Shown: in pieces, positions 24,401 to 30,445 of the stretch
Position numbering within the stretch: position 1 is the stretch's first letter
Layout: every line of letters begins with the position of its first letter
DNA from: Bathymodiolus brooksi
Lineage: Eukaryota; Mollusca; Bivalvia; Mytilida; Modiolidae
DNA length: 64,000 nucleotides
NCBI GenBank assembly: GCA_963680875.1
Contig: OY804579.1
Location: 78,171,095 to 78,235,094 of the forward strand
Reading direction: 5' to 3'
Made by a program: the position numbers and the translations under genes
Notes under the pieces: model-generated
The model's database searches: none
Seen by the model: only the letters and a program-made list of their open reading frames with translations
Told to the model about the DNA's origin: nothing

Positions 24401-26510
24401 GACAAAAAACAAACACAGCATAGAAAAATAATAAGGATTGAACAACACAACCCCCCCAAAAAACGTGGTTGAATTCAGAATGTTTCTTTTCACTGGAGTA
24501 AGCTGTGTTCATCTGCAAATGGATCGAAATATTTTTTTTTACTAAAAATAATTTCTGCAACCCAATTTCGCTTCATTGGAACCTTTTAGTAATAATATGT
24601 CATTTTGATTCTCTAAAGATCTACAGCAGAGTAGATTTACTGTGCATTTCCCTATTTTGTTAATTTAGAATACTCTTTATAAAAAATATCTTAAAATGTG
24701 TTTTATTTTATCAAATAATGTTATCGAGTGTTCGTTTTACTGACAGTTTAGTTTTTCAGAAAAAAAAATATTGGATTATGGGGTTATGGAGTGAGTGAGT
24801 GATTGTTGTTTAGCGCCAATTCATCAATTGTTCAGCTATATCATGGCGAGAACAAGTTAATGCTCAATGAGATGATGATGATGAGGTCCACTTTGTTCTA
24901 GACCAACACACTGAGTTGGATTTTTATAGTGCTAGCTGACTGAAGCAACAGTCCACGGGTAGACATGTCTCTCCACTCGGACACATTATTCTGATTCCGA
25001 GCCAACCAGTCTTTGTACTTTCTCCTTAATGCTGCGTGCTTAGCGGAGAAGGAACAAATGCCAATTGTATAGTCTTAGGTTTGACCCAACCGGGACTCGA
25101 ACACGGGACATCTACTGCACTTGAACCATTACGCCACCGATGCGGCTAGGATGTTATGGTGTTTAACGTCACTTTCAACGATATTCAGTTATATCTTGGC
25201 GGTCAGTTTTATTGGTGGAAGAAACCGGAATACCCGTAAAACAACCGACCAGCCGCAATTCACTGACAAACTTGATCACATAATGTTGTATTAATCGGTA
25301 AAGATGATATTTTGTAAAAGATATACATTATGTATTCTTACAGATAGATGCATACATTTGTTATGTATCTTTAATTAATGTCTAAATGAACAAAAGCCTT
25401 GTTTATATGAATTGAATATTGTTTGTATGTTATTATCAAGATATTTCATATTCCCCGCTCATTTATTTTTCCTTATTTTACAGAATGTTATTTTGTTAAG
25501 CTGAAATTATAACATATACTATTACAAACTGCATTACAAAATACCAGCGAAATTAGCAAAATATGTGCTGCAAACGTCAACGTTTTCGTCGAATTAATCG
25601 AATTCGATCAATTATAATGTTCGGGTTGGTAGTTGCTTTGAATTATTAAAGAATATAAAATAATACAATTTTAATGTTATGTTTTCGACTGACGACAGTA
25701 TGTATTCAGCGTCACATTAAACCAGATCTTGTAAACTATATTTTATTCAAAATTATATTTACAATAATGTTATGAAACTGATCGATTTACGTTCAGTGCA
25801 TATAATAAGATATAATAAGCTGTCATTTCTTTAAAGCAATAGCTGGCTTCGGTTCTTTAGTCTTTCAGTATACATGTATTACCTAAGTTGCTGAAATCAG
25901 TCTTTTTCATACAATAACAATGGTTTGGGTAAATTTGTTGACAACATATATACTGAATTGAGAGCAATAATATTTGGAATAATGTTTTTTTTTAATGTTA
26001 CTTATCGTCATTTCGATATAACACTGAAAATAGTACCAACAACTATGTTTTATTACTGTGTATAAGTACTTCTATTCGTGGAAATGGGCATCCGTATCAA
26101 TGTTCGTGGTTTCTACGAAATCCATTGATCTGTTGGATCTATAATGTGTTGTTTTACAACACTGCACGTATCAAATCTATGGAAAAGTTGTATTTAATTG
26201 ATTTTTAAATTTCGTGATTTTAGTGATTCCACAAATATTAAATGCCACGAGTAATGGAGGATACTTTAACAATATTTTATAACGATTCATTGAAAAGATT
26301 TAAATATTCATAATTCTTTATGCCATTTCTTATTTTCTATATTCAGCAGCATGTCTGCCGTTTTGTGGATGCTGTACAAAGAAAACTGAATGTAGTTCAA
26401 CAGCAATGTTACAACCAGACCAGAGAACTTCTAGTGTAGCTGAGTTACGTCGCAGGGCAAGGGAACATTCCGAATCTATATGTAGCACATCACTACACGA
26501 AACTCATTGA
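3392..26510 (+). CDS. DRGX: DRGX paired-class homeobox transcription factor (six coding exons)
   Basis: Join 3392..3482, 19208..19299, 19849..19950, 20259..20935, 22525..22604, 26347..26510: 1206 nt, 401 aa. All introns are GT-AG and every phase fits. The N-terminus MFCFHCPP matches the distinctive vertebrate DRGX start (MFYFHCPP). The homeodomain is residues 50-109 ([12 protein letters not shown] to WRKSE), with Q50 at residue 99 and N51 at 100. The linker at 110-320 is acidic and Ser-rich. A Cys patch LPFCGCC (351-357) and an OAR motif, [19 protein letters not shown] (374-392), end the protein. An intron between homeodomain residues 46 and 47 is typical of paired-class genes. DRGX/Prrxl1 is a nuclear DNA-binding regulator of sensory neuron development in vertebrates; the same role here is inference. 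The protein is longer than human DRGX (263 aa), mainly in the linker. PRRX, ALX and UNCX fit less well because of the start and the [17 protein letters not shown] and INLTEARVQ signature. Confidence 0.95.
3601..3812 (-). repeat. Tandem array of about 57 bp x 4 derived from the retroelement 3' terminus
   Basis: Four diverged units start near 3601, 3658, 3714 and 3770. Each has a GTTTGAAGATxCCxAAxGGGT core and ends in GTCGTAAATCG or GCCGTAAATCG. This is the reverse complement of the last ~45 bp of the RT retroelement 3' UTR (see 1-470 and 23375-23595), so the array expands that terminus. Confidence 0.7.
3813..4619. other. DRGX intron 1, no recognised feature
   Basis: AT-rich sequence with no open frame or recognised repeat, apart from a diverged dispersed motif near 4530-4610 (CATGACCACATCATTTCACC), related to words at 15175 and 45710. 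Confidence 0.4.
4630..4850 (+). repeat. Minisatellite, 22 bp x about 7, with a short longer-unit lead-in
   Basis: The unit AGGACATGTAAATGAGTGTT plus two bases repeats from about 4683 to 4846, with drift to AATGTGTGTTAG in the last copies. Just before it, a unit of about 33 bp containing AACAAGCTTGGA occurs twice. Confidence 0.8.
4968..5155 (-). repeat. R300 dispersed repeat copy (reverse)
   Basis: Reverse complement of the R300 order: AAAAACGTAGGTATCAAATT, GTGCGCACGACGCG, GGAATACCCTTCATCAGATACGC, then CCAAAAGGCCTAAAACGGATAACC and AGCTAAGGTCACCTG. No internal array here, so it helps define the unexpanded monomer. Confidence 0.7.
5303..5797 (-). mobile_element. Second 5'-truncated LINE 3' end
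   Basis: The minus-strand frame ends at 5439 and reads back to about 5797, with [17 protein letters not shown], then [19 protein letters not shown], and ends RICPLG. It shares this order and the TATATATA-ended 3' tail (to about 5303) with the fragment at 1316-1990. Truncation is abrupt near 5797, where different sequence begins. Confidence 0.78.
5925..6055 (+). repeat. Dispersed repeat (ACAACATATATTGTGTTGTG / TGTTGCCAG family)
   Basis: Contains ACAACATATATTGTGTTGTG and CTACCCTATGTTGCCAGTTT, ending near GGTGTTCTCTAACG. The same order of words occurs at 15980-16195 (+) and 18845-19070 (-). Probably another retroelement 3' UTR, but no ORF is attached in this window. Confidence 0.6.
6056..6705. 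other. DRGX intron 1, no recognised feature
   Basis: Very AT-rich. A 79-codon open frame at 6472-6711 is composition-driven, with no recognisable domain. Confidence 0.4.
6709..6805 (-). repeat. R300 fragment (reverse, degraded)
   Basis: AATAAAAACGTAGATATCTA, GTATGCACGACGGTTTTCTGG and TTCATCATGTACGC follow R300 order in reverse; the rest is lost. Confidence 0.6.
6983..7244 (-). repeat. R300 copy (reverse) preceding the 74-bp array
   Basis: Holds in reverse order CGTAGATATCTAATT, GGAATAACCTTCATCGGGTAC, GGACCTAAACATGATAGTC and a GAGGGAGGAGAACCTCAG block. The array that follows is the next R300 segment. Confidence 0.7.
7245..7615 (-). repeat. Minisatellite, 74 bp x 5, within R300
   Basis: Five units with CACTGACTA starts at 7249, 7323, 7398, 7472 and 7546, containing GGCGGATGATACCCTCGG, AATAGTCCACCAGCAGAGGT and ATCGACCTAGTGATAG. 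Single diverged copies of the unit sit inside other R300 elements (35842-35935, 38145-38215, 46680-46745), so this is an expansion of one R300 segment. Confidence 0.92.
7616..10809. other. DRGX intron 1, about 3.2 kb without a recognised feature
   Basis: No exon or known repeat identified. Open frames at 8179-8361, 9729-10028, 10166-10351 and 10280-10492 lack domains. Around 9400-10080 there are many ACGT-containing words, including TTTTACGTCATATTTTC and AACGTTGTACAAC. This may be another old element, but I cannot name it. Confidence 0.4.
10810..10920 (+). repeat. Left terminal inverted repeat
   Basis: 111 bp, with the well-kept core GATTAGAATAACGAAAA and a second kept block, AAACGAGAGTT. 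Pairs with 13471-13581. Confidence 0.88.
11954..13230 (-). pseudogene. DDE transposase relic (IS630/Tc1/mariner, long D-E spacing)
   Basis: The intact part (12196-13230) is 344 codons: an N-terminal helix-turn-helix-like region (about 40-130), then DDE motifs YLDET (D169) and VVLDNASYH (D261), and ends HCELNPI. The next codon is TAA (12196-12198), where the third catalytic residue (Glu of the NPIE motif) belongs; one G-to-T change explains it. Reading through, the protein continues [14 protein letters not shown]. Two more frame breaks follow, near 12115-12130 and 12020-12035, before a natural acidic end at a stop at 11954-11956. Spacing from D261 to the lost Glu is 83 residues, far above the 34-41 of classic Tc1/mariner; from memory a DD82E group (Sailor) has been described with such spacing. 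Expected role: cut-and-paste transposition; inactive here. Confidence 0.9.
13471..13581 (-). repeat. Right terminal inverted repeat
   Basis: Reverse complement of the left TIR, same length, 21 mismatches counted by eye. Ends CTTTAG at 13581. Confidence 0.88.
13582..14149. other. DRGX intron 1, flank of the transposon
   Basis: Begins with a GTTCGTTCGTTCATTCG simple run (13598-13624). The left flank of the transposon (about 10775-10805) holds the imperfect palindrome CCCTCTCGCGAAGCGATGGG. The transposon may have landed in an older repeat split into these two flanks. No gene seen. Confidence 0.4.
14155..14550 (+). repeat. Minisatellite, 36 bp x 11, within R300
   Basis: Units start CATAGGTATCCTGAGCCGAT at 14155 and every 36 bp to 14515, with few changes. 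The unit resembles the R300 segment CATAGGT-ACCT-AGC-GATTTTGGCTAT, and the array runs straight into the next R300 segments (GACTATCCT, then TTGCTGCCAAAGACTTAATT). Because 36 is divisible by 3, open frames appear on both strands (14134-14568 and 14140-14517); these are not genes. Confidence 0.93.
14551..14672 (+). repeat. R300 copy distal to the 36-bp array
   Basis: TTGCTGCCAAAGACTTAATT, TTTAGCTTTCCATCTTTTGA, TATCTGATGAAGGTTATCCAG, then TTAATTAGATATCACG: the standard R300 order, diverged. Confidence 0.7.
14673..15839. other. DRGX intron 1, no recognised gene
   Basis: Overlapping open frames on both strands at 15561-15837 have no recognisable domain. Their position just upstream of a dispersed repeat leaves open that they are retroelement residue. 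A diverged dispersed motif lies at about 15170-15250. Confidence 0.4.
15890..16195 (+). repeat. Dispersed repeat of the TGTTGCCAG family with a 42-bp-period internal duplication
   Basis: Contains CAACATATATTGTGTTGTG and then a block containing CTTCTTGTGTACCCTATG twice (near 16072 and 16114), ending TTTGGTATTCTCTAACG. Open frames at 15972-16199 are repeat-derived. Confidence 0.65.
16395..16475 (+). repeat. R300 fragment
   Basis: GGGTTATTCCAGAGACGCATCG, then CACTGAATTAGATATCTAAA and TTTTTATTCG. Confidence 0.65.
16476..18844. other. DRGX intron 1, largely repeat-free block
   Basis: No gene. The section at about 17280-17660 is less AT-rich, has no known repeat and holds several TAATTA or ATTAA homeodomain-type words (for example CAGCTAATTAACTCG). 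This makes it a plausible cis-regulatory block, though unproven. The open frame at 17015-17206 has no recognisable content. Confidence 0.35.
18845..19070 (-). repeat. Dispersed repeat of the TGTTGCCAG family (reverse)
   Basis: Reads in reverse: CCCTTCGGTATCTTCAAAC, GTTAGAGAACACTGAAAGG, GTGGCAACACTGGG and GTACACCACTATACGC. Ends about 140 bp before DRGX exon 2. Confidence 0.6.
19208..19299 (+). CDS. DRGX: DRGX coding exon 2 (homeodomain start)
   Basis: Acceptor TTTTTCCAG, donor GTAAAG at 19300. Completes codon 31 (Tyr) and encodes residues 32-61, including the basic lead-in ARRKQRRNR and the homeodomain N-terminal arm with R5 (residue 54). Ends in phase 0 after TLQQ. Confidence 0.95.
19455..19572 (+). 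repeat. R300 copy in DRGX intron 2
   Basis: CTCCTAAAGACTTTTAAATT, TTTTCAATCCTTTGGCTATG, AACCTGATAAAGGTTATTCC and TTGAATATCTACATTTTTAT. The open frame at 19477-19746 starts in it and is not a gene. Confidence 0.65.
19849..19950 (+). CDS. DRGX: DRGX coding exon 3 (homeodomain helices 1-2)
   Basis: Encodes residues 62-95, from [15 protein letters not shown] through NLTEARVQ: helices 1 and 2 and the start of helix 3. Acceptor TTATGTAG, donor GTAAAT at 19951. Phase 0 at both ends. Introns 2 and 3 are 549 and 308 nt. Confidence 0.95.
20259..20935 (+). CDS. DRGX: DRGX coding exon 4 (recognition helix and acidic linker)
   Basis: Acceptor TTTTAG at 20253-20258. Begins [14 protein letters not shown], the end of the recognition helix, then runs through a long low-complexity region rich in Glu, Asp, Ser and Asn, then a Met/Gln-rich stretch. 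Donor GTATGT at 20936, phase 2. Reading through the donor adds 12 codons before a stop at 20970-20972, so intron retention would give a protein without the OAR motif. An open frame starting at 20421 is only a fragment of this exon. Confidence 0.93.
21013..21189. mobile_element. Short palindromic (fold-back) element in DRGX intron 4
   Basis: An inverted repeat of about 88 bp per arm centred near 21101. The left arm contains TTTGAATATCAAAATAAGAC and GGATTAAACGAGTGGGCGG; the right arm is its imperfect reverse complement, meeting at GGAACTTGTTCC. Size, near-complete palindromy and intronic position suggest a MITE, but no target duplication is clear. Confidence 0.65.
21190..22524. other. Rest of DRGX intron 4
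   Basis: Moderately AT-rich, no coding potential. Contains stretches with TGACGTCA-like words (around 21470 and 21840) and no repeat family that I can place. Ends in a clean pyrimidine-rich acceptor at 22503-22524. Confidence 0.4.
22525..22604 (+). CDS. DRGX: DRGX coding exon 5
   Basis: Acceptor CTTCTTCAG, donor GTGAGC at 22605. Completes Gly 321 and encodes residues 322-347 ([20 protein letters not shown] and on), then one base of codon 348. Incoming phase 2 and outgoing phase 1 both fit neighbouring exons, which supports it despite being only 80 nt long. Confidence 0.88.
22605..23340. other. First part of DRGX intron 5
   Basis: AT-rich, no recognised feature. Confidence 0.4.
23375..23595 (+). 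mobile_element. Solo 3' UTR fragment of the YIDD retroelement
   Basis: AACACGACGGGTGCCATATG, GTGGGGTTCGTGTTGCTCGA and TTACGGCTTCTGATTACCCC, ending TATCATCAAACTTTTCT, as in 181-470. No ORF part, so it is a strongly 5'-truncated insertion. Confidence 0.7.
23663..24026 (+). mobile_element. tRNA-derived SINE (family B), sense copy
   Basis: The head is tRNA-like: an A-box-type TGGCGTAATGGTTAGCG (about 23672) and a B-box GGATTCGAGTCC (23714-23725), about 30 bp apart. A body follows with GGAATCAGAATAATGTGTCC and GGCGTTAAACAACAATCAC, and the tail is TCACTCACTCATTCG. A second copy lies inverted at 24789-25146. The 3' body has no tRNA fold, so this is a SINE, not a tRNA gene. Confidence 0.85.
24346..24440 (-). 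mobile_element. Solo 3' terminus of the YIDD retroelement (reverse)
   Basis: ACCAAATAGGTAATCAGAAG, TCGTAAATCGAAGATGGACAG and ATACAATGGAC are the reverse complement of the retroelement 3' end. Confidence 0.6.
24789..25146 (-). mobile_element. tRNA-derived SINE (family B), inverted copy
   Basis: Starts GAGTGAGTGAGTGATTG (tail) and ends with the reversed head (GGGACTCGAACACGG, ATTACGCCACCGATGCGG). Same length as the copy at 23663-24026, separated by about 760 bp and in opposite orientation. Confidence 0.85.
25147..25300 (-). mobile_element. SINE-like family A, partial copy
   Basis: ATGTTATGGTGTTTAACGTC, CTTTCAACGATATTCAGTT and GTCAGTTTTATTGGTGGAAG. It abuts the head of the inverted SINE B, as if B inserted at its end. 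Its own tRNA-like head is missing. Confidence 0.7.
25301..26340. other. Last part of DRGX intron 5
   Basis: AT-rich, no recognised repeat or open frame up to the exon 6 acceptor. Confidence 0.4.
26347..26510 (+). CDS. DRGX: DRGX coding exon 6 (Cys patch and OAR motif)
   Basis: Encodes LPFCGCC, then the OAR motif at residues 374-392, and ends at TGA 26508-26510. The acceptor is a tandem CAGCAG (26344-26349). Use of the second AG would drop a single alanine without changing frame. The OAR motif is a short C-terminal element of many paired-class homeodomain proteins that modulates transactivation or DNA binding. Confidence 0.93.
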
Positions 26511-26915
26511 ACAGTTAACGTGTGTAAAAGTAAACAAAACCAGTATCGTTGGACAGTAATTTATGACGATGGTTGTGTATTTCTTAAGTTTTGAAACATT
26601 ACAGGGTCCTATGATATTTTATGATCTTAGAAATATATTGGAAATGAGCTAAAACTAATGTAAGCATAACCAGTATCGTTGGATGATAGTTTATAACTAT
26701 GGTTGTGTATTTCGTATGTTTTGAGATGCTACAGGGTTATATGACATTTTGTGATGATATTAATATATTGGAAATGACATTTATTTAATTAATTGTTTTT
26801 ATTTATTTTTCTGTTTTTTAAAGACATGTTGTTAATTCTTTTGACTCCTGTAAAAAGTGCTGCAATTACTTTTTTTCATTAAACAAGTACGAATAAAGTT
26901 AGCATTTGTGATTGA
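26511..26915 (+). other. DRGX: Putative DRGX 3' UTR with an internal tandem duplication
   Basis: Follows the stop codon. Holds two diverged copies of a segment of about 120 bp (about 26531-26650 and 26661-26778), each beginning near ACCAGTATCGTTGGA and ending at ATATTGGAAATGA. The likely end is set by the AATAAA at 26892. Confidence 0.55.
26892..26897 (+). terminator. Candidate DRGX polyadenylation signal AATAAA
   Basis: Clean AATAAA about 380 nt after the DRGX stop. It is the nearest good hexamer downstream, but no transcript evidence is available. Confidence 0.5.
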
Positions 26916-27149
26916 AGTTACCATTGACAATACAATTAGAGAAGATCTCACAATTATAACAAAATCTGCACAGTATGTAAATTTCATATATTGATAGTGA
27001 ATTTCATCTGCAATATTGTTTGTTTAATAATGCTTACCGTATGAATGGATTCTGATATACAAACCAAACAGGGATCTAAACAAAAAATCTATTATACTTA
27101 CTACAAAACGTTTGTTAAGTCCATTCGGTCACAACTTAAGGGGTAAAGT

Positions 27150-27385
27150 TTGTGTTATGATGTTTAATGCCACTTTCAACAATATTTCAGTTACAACCGT
27201 ATATTGTGGCGGTCAGTTTTGTTGTTGGAGCAAATCGGAGTACCCGGAAAAAAACCACTAACCTGTATCGAGTACACATCGCCTGATGTGGAATCGAACT
27301 CACATCTTCCGTGGTGATAGGCATTGCTTGCATAGGTAGTTGTAAATCCAACTACCGTACGATCACAGCCACGACGGCCCGGTCA
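27150..27385 (-). mobile_element. SINE-like family A, full-length copy with tRNA-like head
   Basis: Read on the minus strand, the head holds a B-box-type GAGTTCGATTCC and an upstream A-box-like GTACGGTAGTTGG. The body is the motif ending CACTTTCAACAATATTTCAG (plus orientation). The best of nine copies in this window for defining the family. Confidence 0.78.
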
Positions 27386-27504
27386 CAACTTATAGGACAC
27401 CGGTAATTATCCACCAAAGATCCCTAATAAAGATTATAGCCATGCTTCTTTGTTCAAATATAGAGTGTTGGATATACACGATTAAATTTAAGTATGATTA
27501 AACA

Positions 27505-27610
27505 TTTGAAAATACAAAAGAGGTAATCGGCAGTCGTAAATCGAAAAGGGCGGACAATACAATGACCAAATGAAAACAGACAGAAAGACAAATAATGGAA
27601 GACAAAACAA
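27505..27610 (-). mobile_element. Solo 3' terminus of the YIDD retroelement (reverse)
   Basis: AAATACAAAAGAGGTAATCGG, CAGTCGTAAATCGAAAAGGG and ACAATACAATGACCAAATG: reverse of the retroelement end. The open frames at 27454-27833 lie in and around it and are not genes. Confidence 0.65.
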
Positions 27611-27824
27611 TAAAGAGAAAAGTAAATATCGAGTGAGGCACTATTTCTATACAGGACGGCTGGAGGTACAAAGACCCACCCTGCAACACCATGCGCGATT
27701 TGAAACATTTAAAGATTTCGTAATAGTACGAGAATCCTCGATATTCACAATTCCTAAATAATATGATTATTATTAAAGCTAGGATACATCTCACTCCGGC
27801 ATATATAATATTTACAATTATTTG

Positions 27825-27916
27825 GCTTTCCAATCTTTTGGCTTTGAGGGTTCCCGATGAAAGCTATTCCAGGAACACGTCGTGCATATTAAATTAGATA
27901 TCTATGTTTTTATTAG
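27825..27916 (+). repeat. R300 copy
   Basis: TTTGGCTTTCCAATCTTTTG, GCTATTCCAGGAACACGTCG, TATTAAATTAGATATCTATG and TTTTTATT: an unexpanded and well-preserved stretch of the monomer. Confidence 0.78.
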
Positions 27917-28169
27917 AATGCTAATACATTAATAATAGCATGGGAATGCTTTATGCTACTTATTTTTAGAATAATTAAATCGTAAACGATACAGTTAAAT
28001 TCTAGGTGCGGTATGGGAATAAATTTACAATGAATCGAGAGTTTCTTAATCATTGATATTGGGTATTTAACATTTGATCTTTGGATCACTTCATTTTTAT
28101 TGTCACTCCTTATAATATAAAAGAACCGATTAAAAATAAGCTATTGTTCTAGCGATTCTGATATAGTTT

Positions 28170-28425
28170 AGGGTTATGGTGCTTAGGCCACTTTCAACAA
28201 TATTTCAGCTATATCATGATGGTCGGTTTTATTGGTGGAGGAAACCGGAAAGTCCGGAGAAAACCACCGACCTGTCGCAAGTCACTGACAAACATTATCA
28301 CATAATATTGCATTGAGTACATATCGCCTGAGCGGGGTTCCAACTCATAATGTTAATGGTAATAGGTACTGATTGCATAGGTAATAGTAAATATAGCTAC
28401 CATACGATCACGACCAGCTGCCTTT
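28170..28425 (-). mobile_element. SINE-like family A, full-length copy
   Basis: GGCCACTTTCAACAATATTT, GGTGGAGGAAACCGGAAAG, AAAACCACCGACCTGTCGC and GAGCGGGGTTCCAACTC, then the reversed A-box region near AGCTACCATACGATCACG. Confidence 0.78.
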
Positions 28426-28794
28426 TCTTATATATGTTGGGATGTCTATTTGGTCTATTTCTATGATTATTTAATGGGATTTTAGAACTGTTCCGACAGT
28501 ATTTTTTGTTTTTCATTGTTTAACCTATACATAGAGGTAAATTTGTTAAATCCTCCCTATTGAAATAATATAAATATTTGTCACTTACAACGAACATTTA
28601 CTTTTGTGTTTCGCGACTTGAACTTACAATGAAGTTGTTCTAGCTATATTCGAAATTATTGAAATCTTGTTGCTTCAAACATATTTGACATGGTTTTTGT
28701 AAATGTTGTTGTGACATTTTCACGTTTCCTTATTTGGGATAAGCCTCTCCTGCTACATACACAATGCCCGTCATGAAGTTCAATTTCTGAAATC

Positions 28795-28965
28795 TGATGC
28801 TTAATATCTAATTTAGCAAGTTTCTGGAATAACCTTTATCGGGTAGATCAGAGGTCAAAGACTGGAATGTCAAATGTTAAAATCGGTAAAGGCCACCTAA
28901 GCTTGAAGGAGGAGAAGCTTAGGTTCCATAATAATTACTTTAGTTAGGAGCTGAAACAGGAATTT
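28795..28965 (-). repeat. R300 copy (reverse)
   Basis: CTTAATATCTAATTTAGCA, CTGGAATAACCTTTATCGGG and AAGGCCACCTAAGCTTGAAGG, then GAGGAGAAGCTTAGG. Confidence 0.65.
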
Positions 28966-29835
28966 TAGGGTATGACACCGACAACATGATAAGAGACGAT
29001 AAGAGACTCGAACATTTTGAGTAACGATCTAACTGTTTTGATTGAGTAGCTTCTACGTCAGCTATATAGACAATAACAAAAATAACCATAGGTCTGTAGC
29101 AGAGTATCAGATAAACATATATTATGTCCTGGATAGGGGGATAATCTAGTCAGCCTAAAATTAAATCATCACTTAGAATAATTTATCATCGGTATGTGTC
29201 TTGGAGGTACTAATTGATATATTGTTTAAGTACCATCGAGCTGACTTATTGATTTCCATAATCCCTTTAGTGATATTTATCGCCGTAGAGAAGCGAAATA
29301 TCCAGATAGGTTACATTAAAGTTCCGAAAACACATGGTCTTTTTCTGTCTTCGTCTGTTGGTGATATATTTACTGCCAATCTAATAATACCTTTAGAATT
29401 TACGGATAGAAAGTATTCATTTATTTTGTTGGCTTCTTGTTGTCATGTATGTATTCCACTGAATTGTATGAATGAAAAACATCAATTGGGGACGGACACT
29501 AACATTTAGGTGGAGGACTAGTATCATCTCACCTCCCCTCCGTCGTGCCAGATAACTTATTCACAGGAAATAAAAATCAGTTTTTTTCTGTTTTGGACAT
29601 GAAAAATCAGTATTTTTTCTCATATTTTGGATTTTGCGACAGAATCTTTTTTTTTTTTCAGAAAAAAAACCATATCCCACCCCTTAAAGTGAAATTATCC
29701 TTTCGCTAAATCAATCGTCTCTTATAAGATAGGATCTCTTTTAAAAAATGTTAAATTCTAGAATAATGTAACGGCAAAATACATTACAATCCTTGTACAA
29801 CTAATTAGTGTTACGGAGATGTCACTTTTTCAGGG
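28966..29835. other. Intergenic, no supported gene
   Basis: A 102-codon plus-strand open frame (29201-29509) is hydrophobic in places but matches nothing I recognise and lacks splice or repeat context. Confidence 0.4.
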
Positions 29836-29839
29836 GGGC

Positions 29840-29995
29840 TAGGGTTATGGTCTGCAACACCAATTTCAACAATATTTCAGTCATATCGTGGAGGTCAGTT
29901 GTATTGATGGATTTTGGTGGAGGAAACCGGAAATCCAACCTACAATCTAACGATCGAACACACTCGTGGCCAGCAAACTAAGCAGCATATCTGAA
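29840..29995 (-). mobile_element. SINE-like family A, partial copy
   Basis: ACCAATTTCAACAATATTTC, CGTGGAGGTCAGTTGTATTG and TGGAGGAAACCGGAAATCC; the head is missing. Confidence 0.65.
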
Positions 29996-30440
29996 AGAAA
30001 TACACGTTTTCTATGCTTTAGCTTTAAGACCGTGAATGGAGCCCACGATCTTCCCCTCTCAATTTAGTTTAAACATATTTTATTTGCTCAAATATGCAAA
30101 AAGGATAAGACACAAGTTAAACAAACTTATGAAGTCTTCTCCTATATACAATAAGTTACAACATTATTTGATAGAGCATGCATGCATATGAATATTTCTT
30201 ACATTAATATGTGTAAATTGAAGAAGAACAGAGAATGAAGAAAGGAATTAGAGAAGGAGAGAGAGAGGTTGGTGGTGATGGTGTGTGTGGTTGTTCATTT
30301 GGTGAACCACTTAAACAAGAAACCTTTCAGACCTCTTTATATATTCAAACACGTGCTTAAAAATAATTCCGCTCTCAATACAAGCAAGTTACCGGTACGA
30401 ATTACACCACCGATGATATCCTGTTTATATTGATAAATTA
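29996..30440. other. Intergenic, simple sequence only
   Basis: A purine-rich run with GAGAGAGAG and then GGTGGTGATGGTGTGTG at about 30250-30292; otherwise nothing. Confidence 0.4.
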
Positions 30441-30445
30441 TGCAA

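Noticed and set aside
29201..29509. 102-codon plus-strand open frame with hydrophobic stretches
   Set aside because: Not recognised, intergenic in a repeat-rich region, no evidence of exons around it.
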